Assembly: GCF_938041965.1 (NCBI RefSeq)
Contig: NZ_CALISE010000015.1
Location: 1-42,175, forward strand
Direction: 5' to 3'
Length of the DNA: 42,175 nucleotides
Source of the DNA: an uncultured Mogibacterium sp.
GTDB taxonomy: Bacteria > Bacillota > Clostridia > Peptostreptococcales > Anaerovoracaceae
A program made the position numbers and the translations under genes. Under the pieces are notes generated by a model. That model did no database searches, had not been told where the DNA came from, and was given only the letters and a program-made list of their open reading frames with translations. Below are positions 1 through 8,978 of this stretch, piece by piece. How positions within the stretch are numbered: position 1 is the first letter of the stretch; every line of letters starts with the position of its first letter.

Positions 1-1
1 G

Positions 2-172
2 GTTGGCGAACCAACATCATGATAACATTGGAGGTATTTTTCTTGAAGCTAAAGCTATCCTAATCACACCGGCATAGCCGGTGGTTTATTGATTCACCTC
101 GCTATCGCTCGGCGAATCCTCTGCTAAAGCAGAACCAATGTAAATGGATTGGGCTGTTTGCCCAATCCATTT
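2..172. repeat. cluster of consecutive hairpins beside a decayed transposase
   Basis: Several inverted repeats follow each other: GTTGG-CGAA-CCAAC (2-15), ACCGGC-ATA-GCCGGT (about 68-83), TCTGC-TAAA-GCAGA (about 119-132) and a long stem AAATGGATTGGGC / GCCCAATCCATTT around 140-171. The last one lies just downstream of the minus-strand transposase relic and would serve as its terminator. The others probably belong to the same element's end, but no complete terminal inverted repeat could be defined because the window starts here. Confidence 0.5.
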
Positions 173-201
173 TGCATCGGAAAACATTAGTGGTTTGATT
201 A

Positions 202-384
202 TTAGCTTTTGTAAATTGGGTTCTTGCGAGTAGCAAAAAGGAATCGATTTCTCATGTGTTCGAAGTTTCAAAATCCTCTTCCTAGTTGCTTTAGGTCTTT
301 TACTTTGCGATTTAAAGATTCAATTGGACCATTAGAAAGACGACTGTTATATATGCCATCTGTATAGTATCCAAGCATACAGAA
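202..384 (-). pseudogene. ISL3-family transposase, C-terminal relic
   Basis: Translating the minus strand gives a stretch containing LSNGPIESLNRKVKDLKQLG, then RGF, an in-frame TGA, then NFEHMRNRFLFATRKNP and a TAA at 202-204. This matches the conserved C-terminus of ISL3 (IS204/IS1001/IS1165) transposases, where the catalytic Glu sits in an 'SNGxIExxNxxIK' motif. The TGA most likely replaces a CGA arginine codon (F-R-N-F is usual). Everything upstream of about 384 is missing, so only some 60 codons survive. This is a dead remnant of an insertion sequence. Confidence 0.72.
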
Positions 385-527
385 TGAAGATGTCAGAATT
401 AAAGTCCTGGATTTTCAAATATGTATTCATCTACTACAATACGCTGCGAATATACACGTCTATTCCGAGCGGACTTACTCCGACAGAATATAGGAGGATA
501 CTGCTCGGCGAAGCCCTAGCAGCTTAA
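384..527 (+). pseudogene. IS3-family transposase, C-terminal relic
   Basis: The plus-strand frame ending at TAA 525-527 reads MKMSELKSWIFKYVFIYYNT, then LRIYTSIPSGLTPTEYRR. It resembles the 'dYIexYNxxRixxxLxGLTPxEYR' tail of IS3-family OrfB transposases. About 47 codons remain, and it abuts the ISL3 relic at about 384, so one element inserted into or recombined with the other. Recognition rests on the short YYN...R...GLTPxEYR motif only. Confidence 0.55.
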
Positions 528-635
528 ATCAATTTTTGGGGTTTAGAGACTGCACTTTTCTTGACATCTCCACCTCGGCCTTTTTTGCTGCTAAAATACA
601 GAGGTTGAACATTAAAAAAATTATTTTTTATTTTC

Positions 636-664
636 TTGAATTATCCAATAAATAGGTATATAAC
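636..664 (+). promoter_or_regulatory. predicted promoter of the gad genes
   Basis: TTGAAT (636-641), 17-nt spacer, TATAAC (659-664), about 109 nt before the antiporter start. The leader is AT-rich. Just before the start codon the motif AAGGG(G)TATTAA occurs twice in tandem, giving two candidate ribosome binding sites. No operator was recognised. Confidence 0.5.
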
Positions 665-772
665 GAGTGTGTAAAAGATTAAATATTTTGAGCTATTAAG
701 CATACTTAATATTTGGCCTAAGTATAGCGATAAATATAAAGACAAGAAAGGGGTATTAAAAAGGGTATTAAG

Positions 773-2248
773 ATGAATAATAAAGAATTAGATAAAAAAA
801 GAAAAATACATCAGCTTGGAGTCTTTGGATTTTTCGCAATGACCGCAACGATGGTTATGACTGTATATGAATATCCGTCATTTGCATCTTCGGGGTTTAA
901 GCTGGTTTTCTTCTTAGTAGTTGGTGGTCTACTTTGGTTCTTGCCAGTTTCACTTTGTGCAGCTGAGATGGCTACCGTTGAAGGATGGGAGAAAGGCGGG
1001 ATATATTCTTGGGTAGGTAATACCCTAGGTCAGCGCTGGGGTTTTTCGGCACTGTTCTTCCAATGGTTCCAGATAACGGTTGGATTTGTAACAATGTGTT
1101 TCTTCATCCTTGCTGCTTTAGCTTATGTATTCAAAGTAGATGCTTTATATAAAAATCCATTAGCAATGTTCATCGGCGTTGCGGTTATCGTGTGGGTTTT
1201 GACATTTGCTCAGCTTGGAGGAACGAAGTACACTGAGAAGATTTCTAAGATTGGATTGATTGGAGGAATCGCTGTTCCTATCCTAATTTTAAATATAGGC
1301 TTAGTTGCCTACTTCATGACTGGTGGAAAATCACAAATAGATTTAAGCGTTAAATCGTTAGTACCTGATTTTTCCGATGTTAAGACGCTTGTAATATTCG
1401 CTTCATTCATCCTCGCTTATATGGGTGTTGAAGCATCTGCATCACATGTTCATGAACTTAAGGAGCCAAACAAAATGTATCCTGAAGTCATGATTATGCT
1501 TACGGTACTTACTATCTGTTTGGATGCCGTTGGTGGACTAGCAGTTGCAACTACTCTTCCAGCCAAGACTTTAAATGGAAATCTCTCCTATGGTGTAATT
1601 GAGACTTTTGAGAATATCTATGTAAATCATTTTGGAGAACAGTATAGATGGATCGTATTTGTAGTTGCGCTCTTGCTTGCACTTGGAGTATTTGCGGAGA
1701 TTTCTGCATGGATTGTAGGACCATCAAAAGCACTCTTAGAAGCTGCTTATGATGGAATTTTACCAGCAAGATTTGAAGAGACTAATAAGAACGGCGTATC
1801 TGTATTCACGATTATGCTTCAGGCTGTAATCGTTACAATTTGGGATGCTGTATTATGCGGTTCGATTGCACTCGCTGGAGGTTCTGATTCATCAGTCGGA
1901 TACTTAACAGCAATTGGACTTACGGTTGTAATTTATTTAGCTGCATACGTGCTCTTTTTCCTAGGTTACTTTGTATTAATCCTAAGAAAAGGAGATATGA
2001 AGCGTGAGTTCCATATTCCTGGAGGACGCACGGTAAAGCTCGTCGTTGCTGCAGTTGGACTGATCATGACTATTGCAACTATGATTATTTCATTCTTCCC
2101 TTCATCAAAGCTTACGGCTGCAGATAACAGGGTATATCAAATAGTGTTGATAGTATGCTTTATCGTTTCGATGGCTGCACCATTGATTATCTATTCAAAT
2201 ACGCATAGATGGTCGTCGAACGGAAAAGCTACAGGTGATGAAAAGTAA
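773..2248 (+). CDS. gadC: glutamate/GABA antiporter (GadC-like APC permease)
   Basis: Cytoplasmic-membrane amino-acid antiporter expected to import glutamate and export gamma-aminobutyrate, so that decarboxylation in the cell consumes protons. The 491-residue product has the layout of APC-superfamily permeases: a short charged N-terminus, the first helix around FGFFAMTATMVMTVYEYPSF, and about 12 hydrophobic segments, ending in a short hydrophilic tail. Length is close to the roughly 510 residues of Escherichia coli GadC. The GABA-antiport assignment relies strongly on the downstream glutamate decarboxylase, 88 bp away on the same strand. Another amino-acid/amine antiporter specificity cannot be excluded from sequence alone. 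Confidence 0.85.
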   Translation: MNNKELDKKRKIHQLGVFGFFAMTATMVMTVYEYPSFASSGFKLVFFLVVGGLLWFLPVSLCAAEMATVEGWEKGGIYSWVGNTLGQRWGFSALFFQWFQITVGFVTMCFFILAALAYVFKVDALYKNPLAMFIGVAVIVWVLTFAQLGGTKYTEKISKIGLIGGIAVPILILNIGLVAYFMTGGKSQIDLSVKSLVPDFSDVKTLVIFASFILAYMGVEASASHVHELKEPNKMYPEVMIMLTVLTICLDAVGGLAVATTLPAKTLNGNLSYGVIETFENIYVNHFGEQYRWIVFVVALLLALGVFAEISAWIVGPSKALLEAAYDGILPARFEETNKNGVSVFTIMLQAVIVTIWDAVLCGSIALAGGSDSSVGYLTAIGLTVVIYLAAYVLFFLGYFVLILRKGDMKREFHIPGGRTVKLVVAAVGLIMTIATMIISFFPSSKLTAADNRVYQIVLIVCFIVSMAAPLIIYSNTHRWSSNGKATGDEK

Positions 2249-2336
2249 CCATTTATCAGTAGATATGGTGTATTCAAACAAAAGATAGTAAAATGTTTTA
2301 AATCATTGTCAGTTAATAAAGAAAAGAGGTACGGAA

Positions 2337-3797
2337 ATGAGAAATTCGGAAAATAATGAAGTAAAACTGAATGATAGTCTATCTTCTTTGAATGATGATA
2401 CGGGTTACCGCACACCTATTTTCGGTACAGAGACTAGCGGTGCTGCAATGCCAAAGGATAAGATAAACGATGAGCCAGTTGCTCCAGGAGTGGCTGCAGA
2501 GATGATCAGACAGTATCTGAGTGTTGAGGGTAATGCGACGCAGAATCTTGCGACATTCTGCCAGACATATATGGAACCAGAAGCAACAAAGCTTATGGCA
2601 GAGAATTTCGAGAAAAATGCGATTGATAAGGATGAATATCCTATGACCGCGGACCTTGAAAATCGCTGCGTGGATATTATTGGAAAGCTATGGAATGTGG
2701 ATAAAAAGGAAGAGCCACTCGGAACTTCCACGGTTGGATCCTCTGAAGCGTGCATGCTCGGCGGACTAGCAATGCTATTTAGATGGAAAAAGCTAGCAGA
2801 TGCAGCTGGTGTAGATAGATTTACCAAGAGAAAACCTAATCTCGTAATCTCATCAGCTTATCAGGTGTGCTGGGAGAAGTTCTGCCGTTACTGGGATATA
2901 GAGATGAGAACTGTGCCAATAGACCTCGATCATCTATCGCTTAACATGGACACGGTTATGGATTATGTCGATGAATACACTATCGGAATAGTAGCTATAC
3001 TGGGCATAACCTATACTGGAAAGTACGATGATGTAAAGGCTCTTAATAGCCTTGTTGAGAAATACAATAAAGAGCATGCTAATATGCCAATTCGTATTCA
3101 CGTAGATGCAGCTTCCGGAGGTATGGTCGCTCCATTTATCGATCCAGAACTAGAGTGGGATTTCCGACTTAAGAATGTGTGGTCGATAAGTACTTCTGGA
3201 CATAAGTACGGGCTTGTGTATCCAGGAGTTGGTTGGGTAATCTGGCGCAGTAAGGAAGCTCTCCCTGAGGAATTAATATTCTGGGTAAGCTATCTCGGCG
3301 GAAAGGAAGCAACTATGGCGATTAACTTCTCTCGCAGTGCTTCGCAAATTGTCGGACAGTATTATATGCTGCTTAGAAATGGATTTAAGGGATACAAGGA
3401 AATCCATGAGCGGACTCTAGAGGTTGCTAGATACATGGCTTCTGAGATTGAGAAGATGGGTATCTTCGAGGTACTTGAGGGTGCAGAACAGATTCCAATC
3501 ATCTGCTGGAAGTTAAGGGACGATGTAAAAGTGGAGTGGACACTATATGATCTAGCAGATCGTCTCCGTATGCAGGGCTGGATGGTGCCTGCATATCCAA
3601 TGCCAGAGAATATCAAGGATATCGATGTACAGAGACTAGTGCTCAGACAGGATTTCGGAATGAATCTAGCGATACTCTGCATTAAGGACATGAAGAAGCA
3701 GATTGAAATCTTGAATAATTCTCGTGTAATCGTGCCAAATAACGGAAATGGTGATAATAACTATGTATCTAAGGGGTTCGATCATAGTGGGAGATAG
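2337..3797 (+). CDS. gadB: glutamate decarboxylase (PLP-dependent)
   Basis: Converts L-glutamate to GABA and CO2 in the cytoplasm, consuming a proton; with the antiporter upstream it forms the glutamate-dependent acid-resistance system. The 486-residue protein belongs to group II PLP decarboxylases: HVDAASGG carries the cofactor-contacting Asp, and STSGHKYG carries the predicted PLP-binding lysine, Lys290. Other GAD-like blocks are GTSTVGSSEACMLGG and GYPGVGW-type sequence (here YPGVGWVIWR). The start is preceded by AGAGGT. A strong terminator follows at 3892-3919, so gadC-gadB is probably one transcription unit. Confidence 0.95.
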   Translation: MRNSENNEVKLNDSLSSLNDDTGYRTPIFGTETSGAAMPKDKINDEPVAPGVAAEMIRQYLSVEGNATQNLATFCQTYMEPEATKLMAENFEKNAIDKDEYPMTADLENRCVDIIGKLWNVDKKEEPLGTSTVGSSEACMLGGLAMLFRWKKLADAAGVDRFTKRKPNLVISSAYQVCWEKFCRYWDIEMRTVPIDLDHLSLNMDTVMDYVDEYTIGIVAILGITYTGKYDDVKALNSLVEKYNKEHANMPIRIHVDAASGGMVAPFIDPELEWDFRLKNVWSISTSGHKYGLVYPGVGWVIWRSKEALPEELIFWVSYLGGKEATMAINFSRSASQIVGQYYMLLRNGFKGYKEIHERTLEVARYMASEIEKMGIFEVLEGAEQIPIICWKLRDDVKVEWTLYDLADRLRMQGWMVPAYPMPENIKDIDVQRLVLRQDFGMNLAILCIKDMKKQIEILNNSRVIVPNNGNGDNNYVSKGFDHSGR

Positions 3798-3891
3798 AAA
3801 ACGCTATAAATATGTGTGAAATATCTTCTAAAAATTAAAGAGAAAATGCGATAGCTCTAAGTGATATACCATATTAGAAAATAAATAAGTA

Positions 3892-3919
3892 AAAAGGATT
3901 GGTTCGTCCAATCCTTTTT
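3892..3919 (+). terminator. Rho-independent terminator after gadB
   Basis: Perfect 11-bp stem AAAAGGATTGG / CCAATCCTTTT with a TTCGT loop and a T-rich 3' arm. Confidence 0.85.
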
Positions 3920-4046
3920 AAGTGCGAAAATAAAATTAATTTGATTAAGGTATTTTTGGATATGAGTGTCCTGCTTTAAATCTGATTGTATATCGATGTA
4001 TTAAATTACAAGTTAATAGAAAATTTTTATAGTATAAAAGGTTAAA

Positions 4047-4118
4047 ATGTATTTAAATAGATACATAAATGGTGCAGCTCTCGCAGGAGTTGCTACCTAC
4101 AGAAAGAAGAGAGCATAA
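4047..4118 (+). pseudogene. 3'-end relic of a sortase-anchored surface protein gene
   Basis: Positions 4071-4118 read GAALAGVATYRKKRA followed by TAA. This almost repeats the last residues of the large wall-anchored protein at 5769-8795 (GAALAGVVSYRRKRA), and the DNA is also closely similar there. The similarity begins abruptly at GGTGCAGCTC. Before it lies only an ATG and eight codons without meaning (MYLNRYIN). I read this as the membrane-anchor tail left after deletion of a paralogous surface-protein gene, not as a functional gene. Confidence 0.7.
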
Positions 4119-4159
4119 ATAATAATAGAATTAGACATATAAGTAAAAGGTTCTAATTA

Positions 4160-4206
4160 AATCAAAACCACTGTGGTCGCAAGCGCGGCTGCAGGGGTTT
4201 TATAGT
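4160..4206. terminator. probable bidirectional terminator
   Basis: AAAACCACTG ... CAGGGGTTTT forms a stem with one mismatch around a GC-rich interior, flanked by A-rich and T-rich arms. It lies between the surface-protein relic (plus) and the end of the acyltransferase gene (minus) and could serve both. The rest of the 3798-4263 gap holds nothing else I recognise. Confidence 0.5.
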
Positions 4207-4263
4207 GATTCCAATATTTAAAACTTAATAACTCAGTTCCTATTCAGAGAGCGCAGTTAATAT

Positions 4264-4995
4264 CTAGCGATACTTCTCGATTCCAGCCCTTATAGTATCT
4301 TCAACTTCGTGCTGCGCAGCAAGCTGCTCCTTCCTAGGCATGCCCGAGAGGTCTACAGTTGGGTGTATTACAACCTTAATGGTTCCGCCAGTGAATGTGT
4401 TGTGCTCTTCAAATATCTTATATGAATCGATAATCGAAACTGGTACGATTGGCACGCCGGCCTTCTGTGCAAATTTAAAGCTGCCTTCCTTGAAATGACC
4501 CATATCATTGCTGTGACTTCTCGTACCCTCTGGGAATATTACGAAAGAATACCCTTTCTTGAATAGGTCGGTGACCTCTGCGAGAGTTTTTACGGCAGAA
4601 CGAGGATTGCCACGGTCGATAAATACAGACTGTGTACCTCGAATAACATCAGCGAGTGGCTTGAGCTTCTTAGTCTCGGACTTGGAGATGAAGCCTATCT
4701 GAGTAGAACGGAAAGCCGCAATCATCGCATATATGTCTGCATATCCTTGGTGATTGGCAACAACGAGGAAAGGGCTCTTGGCAGGAATGTTTTCTGGATT
4801 AATAACGTCAACCGTAATACCGAGCGTCTTACCTGTATAATCGCAAAACTCATCCTCCGCTTTACGAATGAGCCTCTGTGCTTTAGCGTGATCATCCTGT
4901 GCTTGCGCTGCTCTGATTGCTGGCACATGCTTCATGTATTTGCGAAAGCCAGATCTGATCTTGTTGAGTGCTACTGTATTTTTAAATGGGTTCAT
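4264..4995 (-). CDS. plsC: 1-acyl-sn-glycerol-3-phosphate acyltransferase family protein
   Basis: Membrane-associated acyltransferase of phospholipid synthesis, expected to add the second fatty acid to lysophosphatidate. The 243-residue product shows the family blocks in order: NHQGYAD (catalytic HX4D), a middle block ending in FIDRG, and FPEGTRS, which contacts the glycerol phosphate. The start at 4995 is chosen over one 28 codons upstream because GGAGG lies just before it, and the extra codons (YFHKIIALYRYNY...) do not look like family sequence. It is divergent from dtd with about 108 bp between the starts. Exact acceptor specificity is not determined. Confidence 0.85.
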   Translation of the reverse strand: MNPFKNTVALNKIRSGFRKYMKHVPAIRAAQAQDDHAKAQRLIRKAEDEFCDYTGKTLGITVDVINPENIPAKSPFLVVANHQGYADIYAMIAAFRSTQIGFISKSETKKLKPLADVIRGTQSVFIDRGNPRSAVKTLAEVTDLFKKGYSFVIFPEGTRSHSNDMGHFKEGSFKFAQKAGVPIVPVSIIDSYKIFEEHNTFTGGTIKVVIHPTVDLSGMPRKEQLAAQHEVEDTIRAGIEKYR

Positions 4996-5103
4996 AATGT
5001 CCTCCAATTGAATATTCTTAATCGTGTAATTATATCTATATAATGCTATAATTTTATGAAAATATGCGTGAAAAATCAAGAATTTAAGGAGCTGTTAAGA
5101 CAT

Positions 5104-5553
5104 ATGAAATTTGTAATACAAAGAGTGACACATGCAGATGTGGTCGTTGATGGAAATGAGCTGGGCAGGATAGGCAAGGGTTTCATGTTGCTCATCGGTG
5201 TGTCGAAGGAAGACGACAAGGCTATCGCTGATAAGATGGTGGATAAGATGATCAAACTCAGGATATTTGAAGACGAGAATGGAAAGACCAATCTATCCCT
5301 AGATGACGTAGGTGGCGAACTTCTCCTCATCTCCCAGTTTACGCTCTATGCTAATTGCAAGAAGGGAAATAGACCATCGTTTATCGATGCGGGTGCCCCT
5401 GATGATGCAAACGCCCTATATGAATATATAATCGAGAGGTGCAAGGAACGTGTAAATGTAGTTGAGCGTGGTGAGTTCGGTGCCGACATGAAGGTTAGCC
5501 TTTTAAATGATGGACCATTCACGATAGTGCTCGATAGTTCGGAAATTATGTAA
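5104..5553 (+). CDS. dtd: D-aminoacyl-tRNA deacylase
   Basis: Hydrolyses D-amino acids (and misacylated glycine) from tRNA in the cytoplasm, a quality-control step of translation. The 149-residue protein has the full Dtd signature: MKFVIQRVTHADVVVDG at the N-terminus, the catalytic SQFTLYA block, RPSFIDAG, and NDGPFT, the variant here of the usual NxGPVT cross-subunit Gly-Pro motif. The start at 5104 is set by family alignment and AAGGAG at 5086-5091; an in-frame ATG 16 codons upstream is less likely. It is followed by a strong terminator. Confidence 0.95.
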   Translation: MKFVIQRVTHADVVVDGNELGRIGKGFMLLIGVSKEDDKAIADKMVDKMIKLRIFEDENGKTNLSLDDVGGELLLISQFTLYANCKKGNRPSFIDAGAPDDANALYEYIIERCKERVNVVERGEFGADMKVSLLNDGPFTIVLDSSEIM

Positions 5554-5632
5554 ATAAATACAATCTGATAAAAAATAACTAAATTTTTTTAAATTTTTTA
5601 AACGTTGAAATATTAACGAGTTTAAGAAAAGC

Positions 5633-5670
5633 AGCCCTAAGTATAGATTATATCTATACTTAGGGCTTTT
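5633..5670 (+). terminator. Rho-independent terminator after dtd
   Basis: Fifteen-bp perfect stem AGCCCTAAGTATAGA / TCTATACTTAGGGCT, loop TTATA, then TTTTG. It separates dtd from the surface-protein gene. Confidence 0.9.
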
Positions 5671-5768
5671 GTTATAGATAAATCAAACAGTGATAGTTGT
5701 GTGAATGTATTAGAATAACTATGTCTATGTTATTAATCACATATTAAGAAAAAGAAAGGAAAGAAAGC

Positions 5769-8700
5769 ATGAGAAACTTTATTAAAAAGTTTTCAACTAT
5801 GGTCCTTTCGGTTGCAATGCTGATGACGAGCGGAGTTGTACTACCGAGCGTTTCAGCTGCTAATTTCAAACCGATAATCGAAGGATCAAAGTGGACATCA
5901 TCTGACACTGTAACTGTTACATTTAGCGACAATGTTACATTGGCTGAAGATGCAAAAGAAAAGGTGGTTTTGACAAACTACGGACAGGAAACCCCATTGA
6001 ACGCTTCAGATGAGGTAACCGCTAGTGGAAAGAATGTCAAGATTAAACTATCAGGAGGCTATAAGTACTATAGTGGTCTAAAATTCAAGGCAGGAGCTCT
6101 GAAGTCAGCAGATGGAACTCCTACAACTAGTGATGTAGTTGGTTATTCGATTTCTCTAGATAAGGGAATAACATCACTAAGCGTTGCTGATAAGAATGTT
6201 CCAGCAGAAGGAAAGACCGTGAACGTTCAGGTTACTGGTAAGAACCTCGACTTTGGGGATCCTATCAACCTAAAGGTATATGCTGGTTCAACAAAGACAA
6301 ATATCGAAGCAAAGCTAGTTGCGACAAGCAATACAACAGGAACTATCAAGCTTGTGATTCCTGAGAATACAAGTGCAGACTCGATAACATATAAGATTAA
6401 AAAACAGAAGGGCTATACTTTCAGCTATGAGGATGTTGACACATCATTCTCGCTTGTACAGGCAGGAAAGTCAGGATCTTCTACACCTGGAACAGGTGTG
6501 ACACCAGTTGCTCCAACTGAGGTAAAGGTTAACTCTGTAAGCTACGACAAGACATCACTAGACTCAAACGGCGGAGCAGTAGTTGCAGAGCTAAGCGGTG
6601 TTGGATTTACTCAGGTAGATGCTCTTAAGGCAAAGGTTTATAAAGTTAATCTAGAGGGTACTGTGGATGACGCCCTACTTCCTACACAGGTTGAAGTAGT
6701 TGATGACACACATGCTAAGGTAAAGTTTACGCTTCCTGCAAATAGCAGCACATCAACGCTTTCTTACACTCTAAGAGTAGCAACTAAGGGAAATGTAAAT
6801 TATTCTGCAATAAAAGACCTATCAAACCAGGAACAGCTATTAACTGTTGCTGTAAAGGCACAGGAGCAGACAGGTGATAACGCTGCTATTCCAGCAGGGG
6901 CAAAGACATTTGCGCTGGATATCGATGATTGGTCGGCTTATAATATGGGAGAGGGTCAGTTTAACGTTATATTTAAGAAACCCGTTTCTCTAAATAGCCA
7001 GATTGATATCAAGAAATTCATCTATTTTTCCGATAGAGGAAGCAAGAAGGTTGAACTCACCGATAGCGACACAGTAACATTAGAGGGCAATGTTCTAACT
7101 ATTCAGCTTGCTGACAAGGATAAGAAGGTGCCTTCATATCTAATGGTTAAGGCAGGAGCTCTTAAGAATGATAAGGGTGCATACCTAAAATACAAGATGG
7201 ATGGTACAGGAGAGCACTTCCGTTACATTACTGATGGAGCTCACGTTGATTCGATGGAATTTAATAAGATTACATTCGATTCGAACGGAGGACACCTCGT
7301 AGCGACTATCAAGGGTCACAATCTAAAGAACAACGTAGCAGGACTTCCTGAGTTCAATGTAAATGTTGCTAAGAATGACGTTACACTTAGTGACGTTACA
7401 CCGTACAACCTCACTGTTGATGTGAAGAGCAACACTGAGGCAGTTGTAACGGCTGATTTACCAGCAAATGCAACAGATAGAACTGAGTCATACAGAATCA
7501 TCCCTGTAATATATGGCAGACAGATTTATTCGACATATATAAAGGGATACGATATAGTCTCCGTTCTACCTGCAGGAAAGAACGCTGCAGACAAGACGCT
7601 ATCTACAGTTATGGTCAGCGGAGCAAGTGATGAAAACCCTGCTCCAGAAATCTACGAAGTAGACGTTAAGAGTCACAACGTATCACTCAAGATAAATGCT
7701 GTTCTTCGTGGAACTAATCTTGACGCTAAGAAGATGAAGGTCAAGGTTGTTGACGAAAATGGAACGGAGTGGCCAGCTAAGCCAGTATACGAGTGCGGAG
7801 CAACTTACAGATGGCAGTGGAGCAACATGTACCTTCCAAATGTACCTTCAAAGAACGAACAGCACATCGAGCTTCTCGTTCCTCGTGCACTAGGTATGGA
7901 TCATACATTCACACTAACATTCGCGCCAGATGGGGAGAACTTTGACGAGAACCTCAAGGCAACTGTAATCGTAAGAAATGATGGCATAATAGATACTTCT
8001 AATGCTGCATTTAACATGGATGACTACACTAAGCTGAGAACCATCACAGTTAATTACGTTGATAAGAACGGAAACAAGGTTGCTGAACCAAAGCATGTAA
8101 AGGCATACGGAATCCATGAGCTATACGCACTTGGACTAACTGCAAAGGAAATCGACGGCTATAAGCTAGTTAAAGCAGACCCAGATAAGGCCCTGCTAGA
8201 CGCAATGCTTGCAACACCAGATTCACTGGAGGATGGAAGACTAAATGGTGCAACTGTATTCGTAAAGGCATTCCCTTACAATACAATTACATACACTTAC
8301 GAGAAGACTGCTACTCCAGCGCCAGTTGCTACAGGATACAACTTCACAGTTGGTAAAGATGCCGTATGGAGTGCTGGAGATCTAGGATTCAAGATTGAGA
8401 ATACAGAAGTAGATAAGAATGCTGCTGGAGACAAAGTGTTCGACAGATTCCAGGGAATCGAAGTTGATGGACAGACCGTAGACCCTTCAAACTACGAAGC
8501 AAAAGCTGGAAGCGTTGTCCTAACATTAAGAGAGAGCTTCATCAGAAGCCTAGGTACTGGAAGACACTCAATAAAGGCTAAGTTCAGAGGTGGAGAATCC
8601 GCATCTACAAGCTTCTCTGTAACTAGAGCAGGTGCTGGTGCAGCATTAAGACCAGGAATGGCTAGAGTTGGTGCTGTGCACAGAAATGTCGTTAAAACTG

Positions 8701-8795
8701 GCGACAGTTCAAATGCATTTACATATGCTCTAGTTCTCGTTCTCGCAGGTGCAGCTCTTGCAGGAGTTGTTTCCTACAGAAGAAAGAGAGCGTAG
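5769..8795 (+). CDS. large cell-wall anchored surface protein, multi-domain
   Basis: A 1008-residue secreted protein. Residues 1-31 form a signal peptide (KK, hydrophobic core, VSA-A). Repeated modules follow: a 'sheet' module ending in LKFKAGALKSADG near 30-130 recurs near 377-485 (YLMVKAGALKNDKG), and a second type with the motif FDSNGGHLVATIKG recurs near 252-370 and 491-600. Residues about 755-850 resemble a MucBP-like domain (ITVNYVDKNGNKVAEP). Residues about 855-965 resemble the X2-like module common before Gram-positive anchors (VDGQTVDPSNY). The C-terminus has VVKTGDSS, a hydrophobic helix and RRKRA, a sortase-sorting layout with a non-LPxTG motif. Role is probably adhesion or ligand binding; the ligand is unknown. 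Confidence 0.8.
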   Translation: MRNFIKKFSTMVLSVAMLMTSGVVLPSVSAANFKPIIEGSKWTSSDTVTVTFSDNVTLAEDAKEKVVLTNYGQETPLNASDEVTASGKNVKIKLSGGYKYYSGLKFKAGALKSADGTPTTSDVVGYSISLDKGITSLSVADKNVPAEGKTVNVQVTGKNLDFGDPINLKVYAGSTKTNIEAKLVATSNTTGTIKLVIPENTSADSITYKIKKQKGYTFSYEDVDTSFSLVQAGKSGSSTPGTGVTPVAPTEVKVNSVSYDKTSLDSNGGAVVAELSGVGFTQVDALKAKVYKVNLEGTVDDALLPTQVEVVDDTHAKVKFTLPANSSTSTLSYTLRVATKGNVNYSAIKDLSNQEQLLTVAVKAQEQTGDNAAIPAGAKTFALDIDDWSAYNMGEGQFNVIFKKPVSLNSQIDIKKFIYFSDRGSKKVELTDSDTVTLEGNVLTIQLADKDKKVPSYLMVKAGALKNDKGAYLKYKMDGTGEHFRYITDGAHVDSMEFNKITFDSNGGHLVATIKGHNLKNNVAGLPEFNVNVAKNDVTLSDVTPYNLTVDVKSNTEAVVTADLPANATDRTESYRIIPVIYGRQIYSTYIKGYDIVSVLPAGKNAADKTLSTVMVSGASDENPAPEIYEVDVKSHNVSLKINAVLRGTNLDAKKMKVKVVDENGTEWPAKPVYECGATYRWQWSNMYLPNVPSKNEQHIELLVPRALGMDHTFTLTFAPDGENFDENLKATVIVRNDGIIDTSNAAFNMDDYTKLRTITVNYVDKNGNKVAEPKHVKAYGIHELYALGLTAKEIDGYKLVKADPDKALLDAMLATPDSLEDGRLNGATVFVKAFPYNTITYTYEKTATPAPVATGYNFTVGKDAVWSAGDLGFKIENTEVDKNAAGDKVFDRFQGIEVDGQTVDPSNYEAKAGSVVLTLRESFIRSLGTGRHSIKAKFRGGESASTSFSVTRAGAGAALRPGMARVGAVHRNVVKTGDSSNAFTYALVLVLAGAALAGVVSYRRKRA

Positions 8796-8878
8796 CATAC
8801 TACGAAATTTACTGATCTATAATGCTATTTAGGTTAGCAAAAGACTTAAAAAATTTCTTAATAATGTGATCAAATATT

Positions 8879-8914
8879 TGCTTCGGCCCTTAATGGGGTC
8901 GAGGCATTTTTTAT
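8879..8914 (+). terminator. terminator after the surface protein
   Basis: TGCTTCGGCCC pairs with GGGGTCGAGGCA (11 bp with G-U pairs, loop TTAAT) and is followed by a run of T. Confidence 0.8.
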
Positions 8915-8916
8915 TA

Positions 8917-8945
8917 TTGCTAGAGACGAGACGAGATAATATACT
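8917..8945 (+). promoter_or_regulatory. predicted promoter of the two-component system
   Basis: TTGCTA (8917-8922), 17-nt spacer containing GACGAGACGAGA, TATACT (8940-8945), 33 nt before the kinase start. AAAGGAG lies before the start codon. Confidence 0.55.
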
Positions 8946-8978
8946 GTTATCGTATACACAAGGACTAAAGGAGCTGAA

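Noticed and set aside
285..300. Selenocysteine codon in the ISL3 transposase relic
   Set aside because: The TGA replaces a conserved arginine (CGA to TGA) in a truncated gene; no reason for Sec there.
2405..2827. 140-residue minus-strand frame inside gadB
   Set aside because: Antisense shadow of a gene with strong family motifs; no ribosome binding site.
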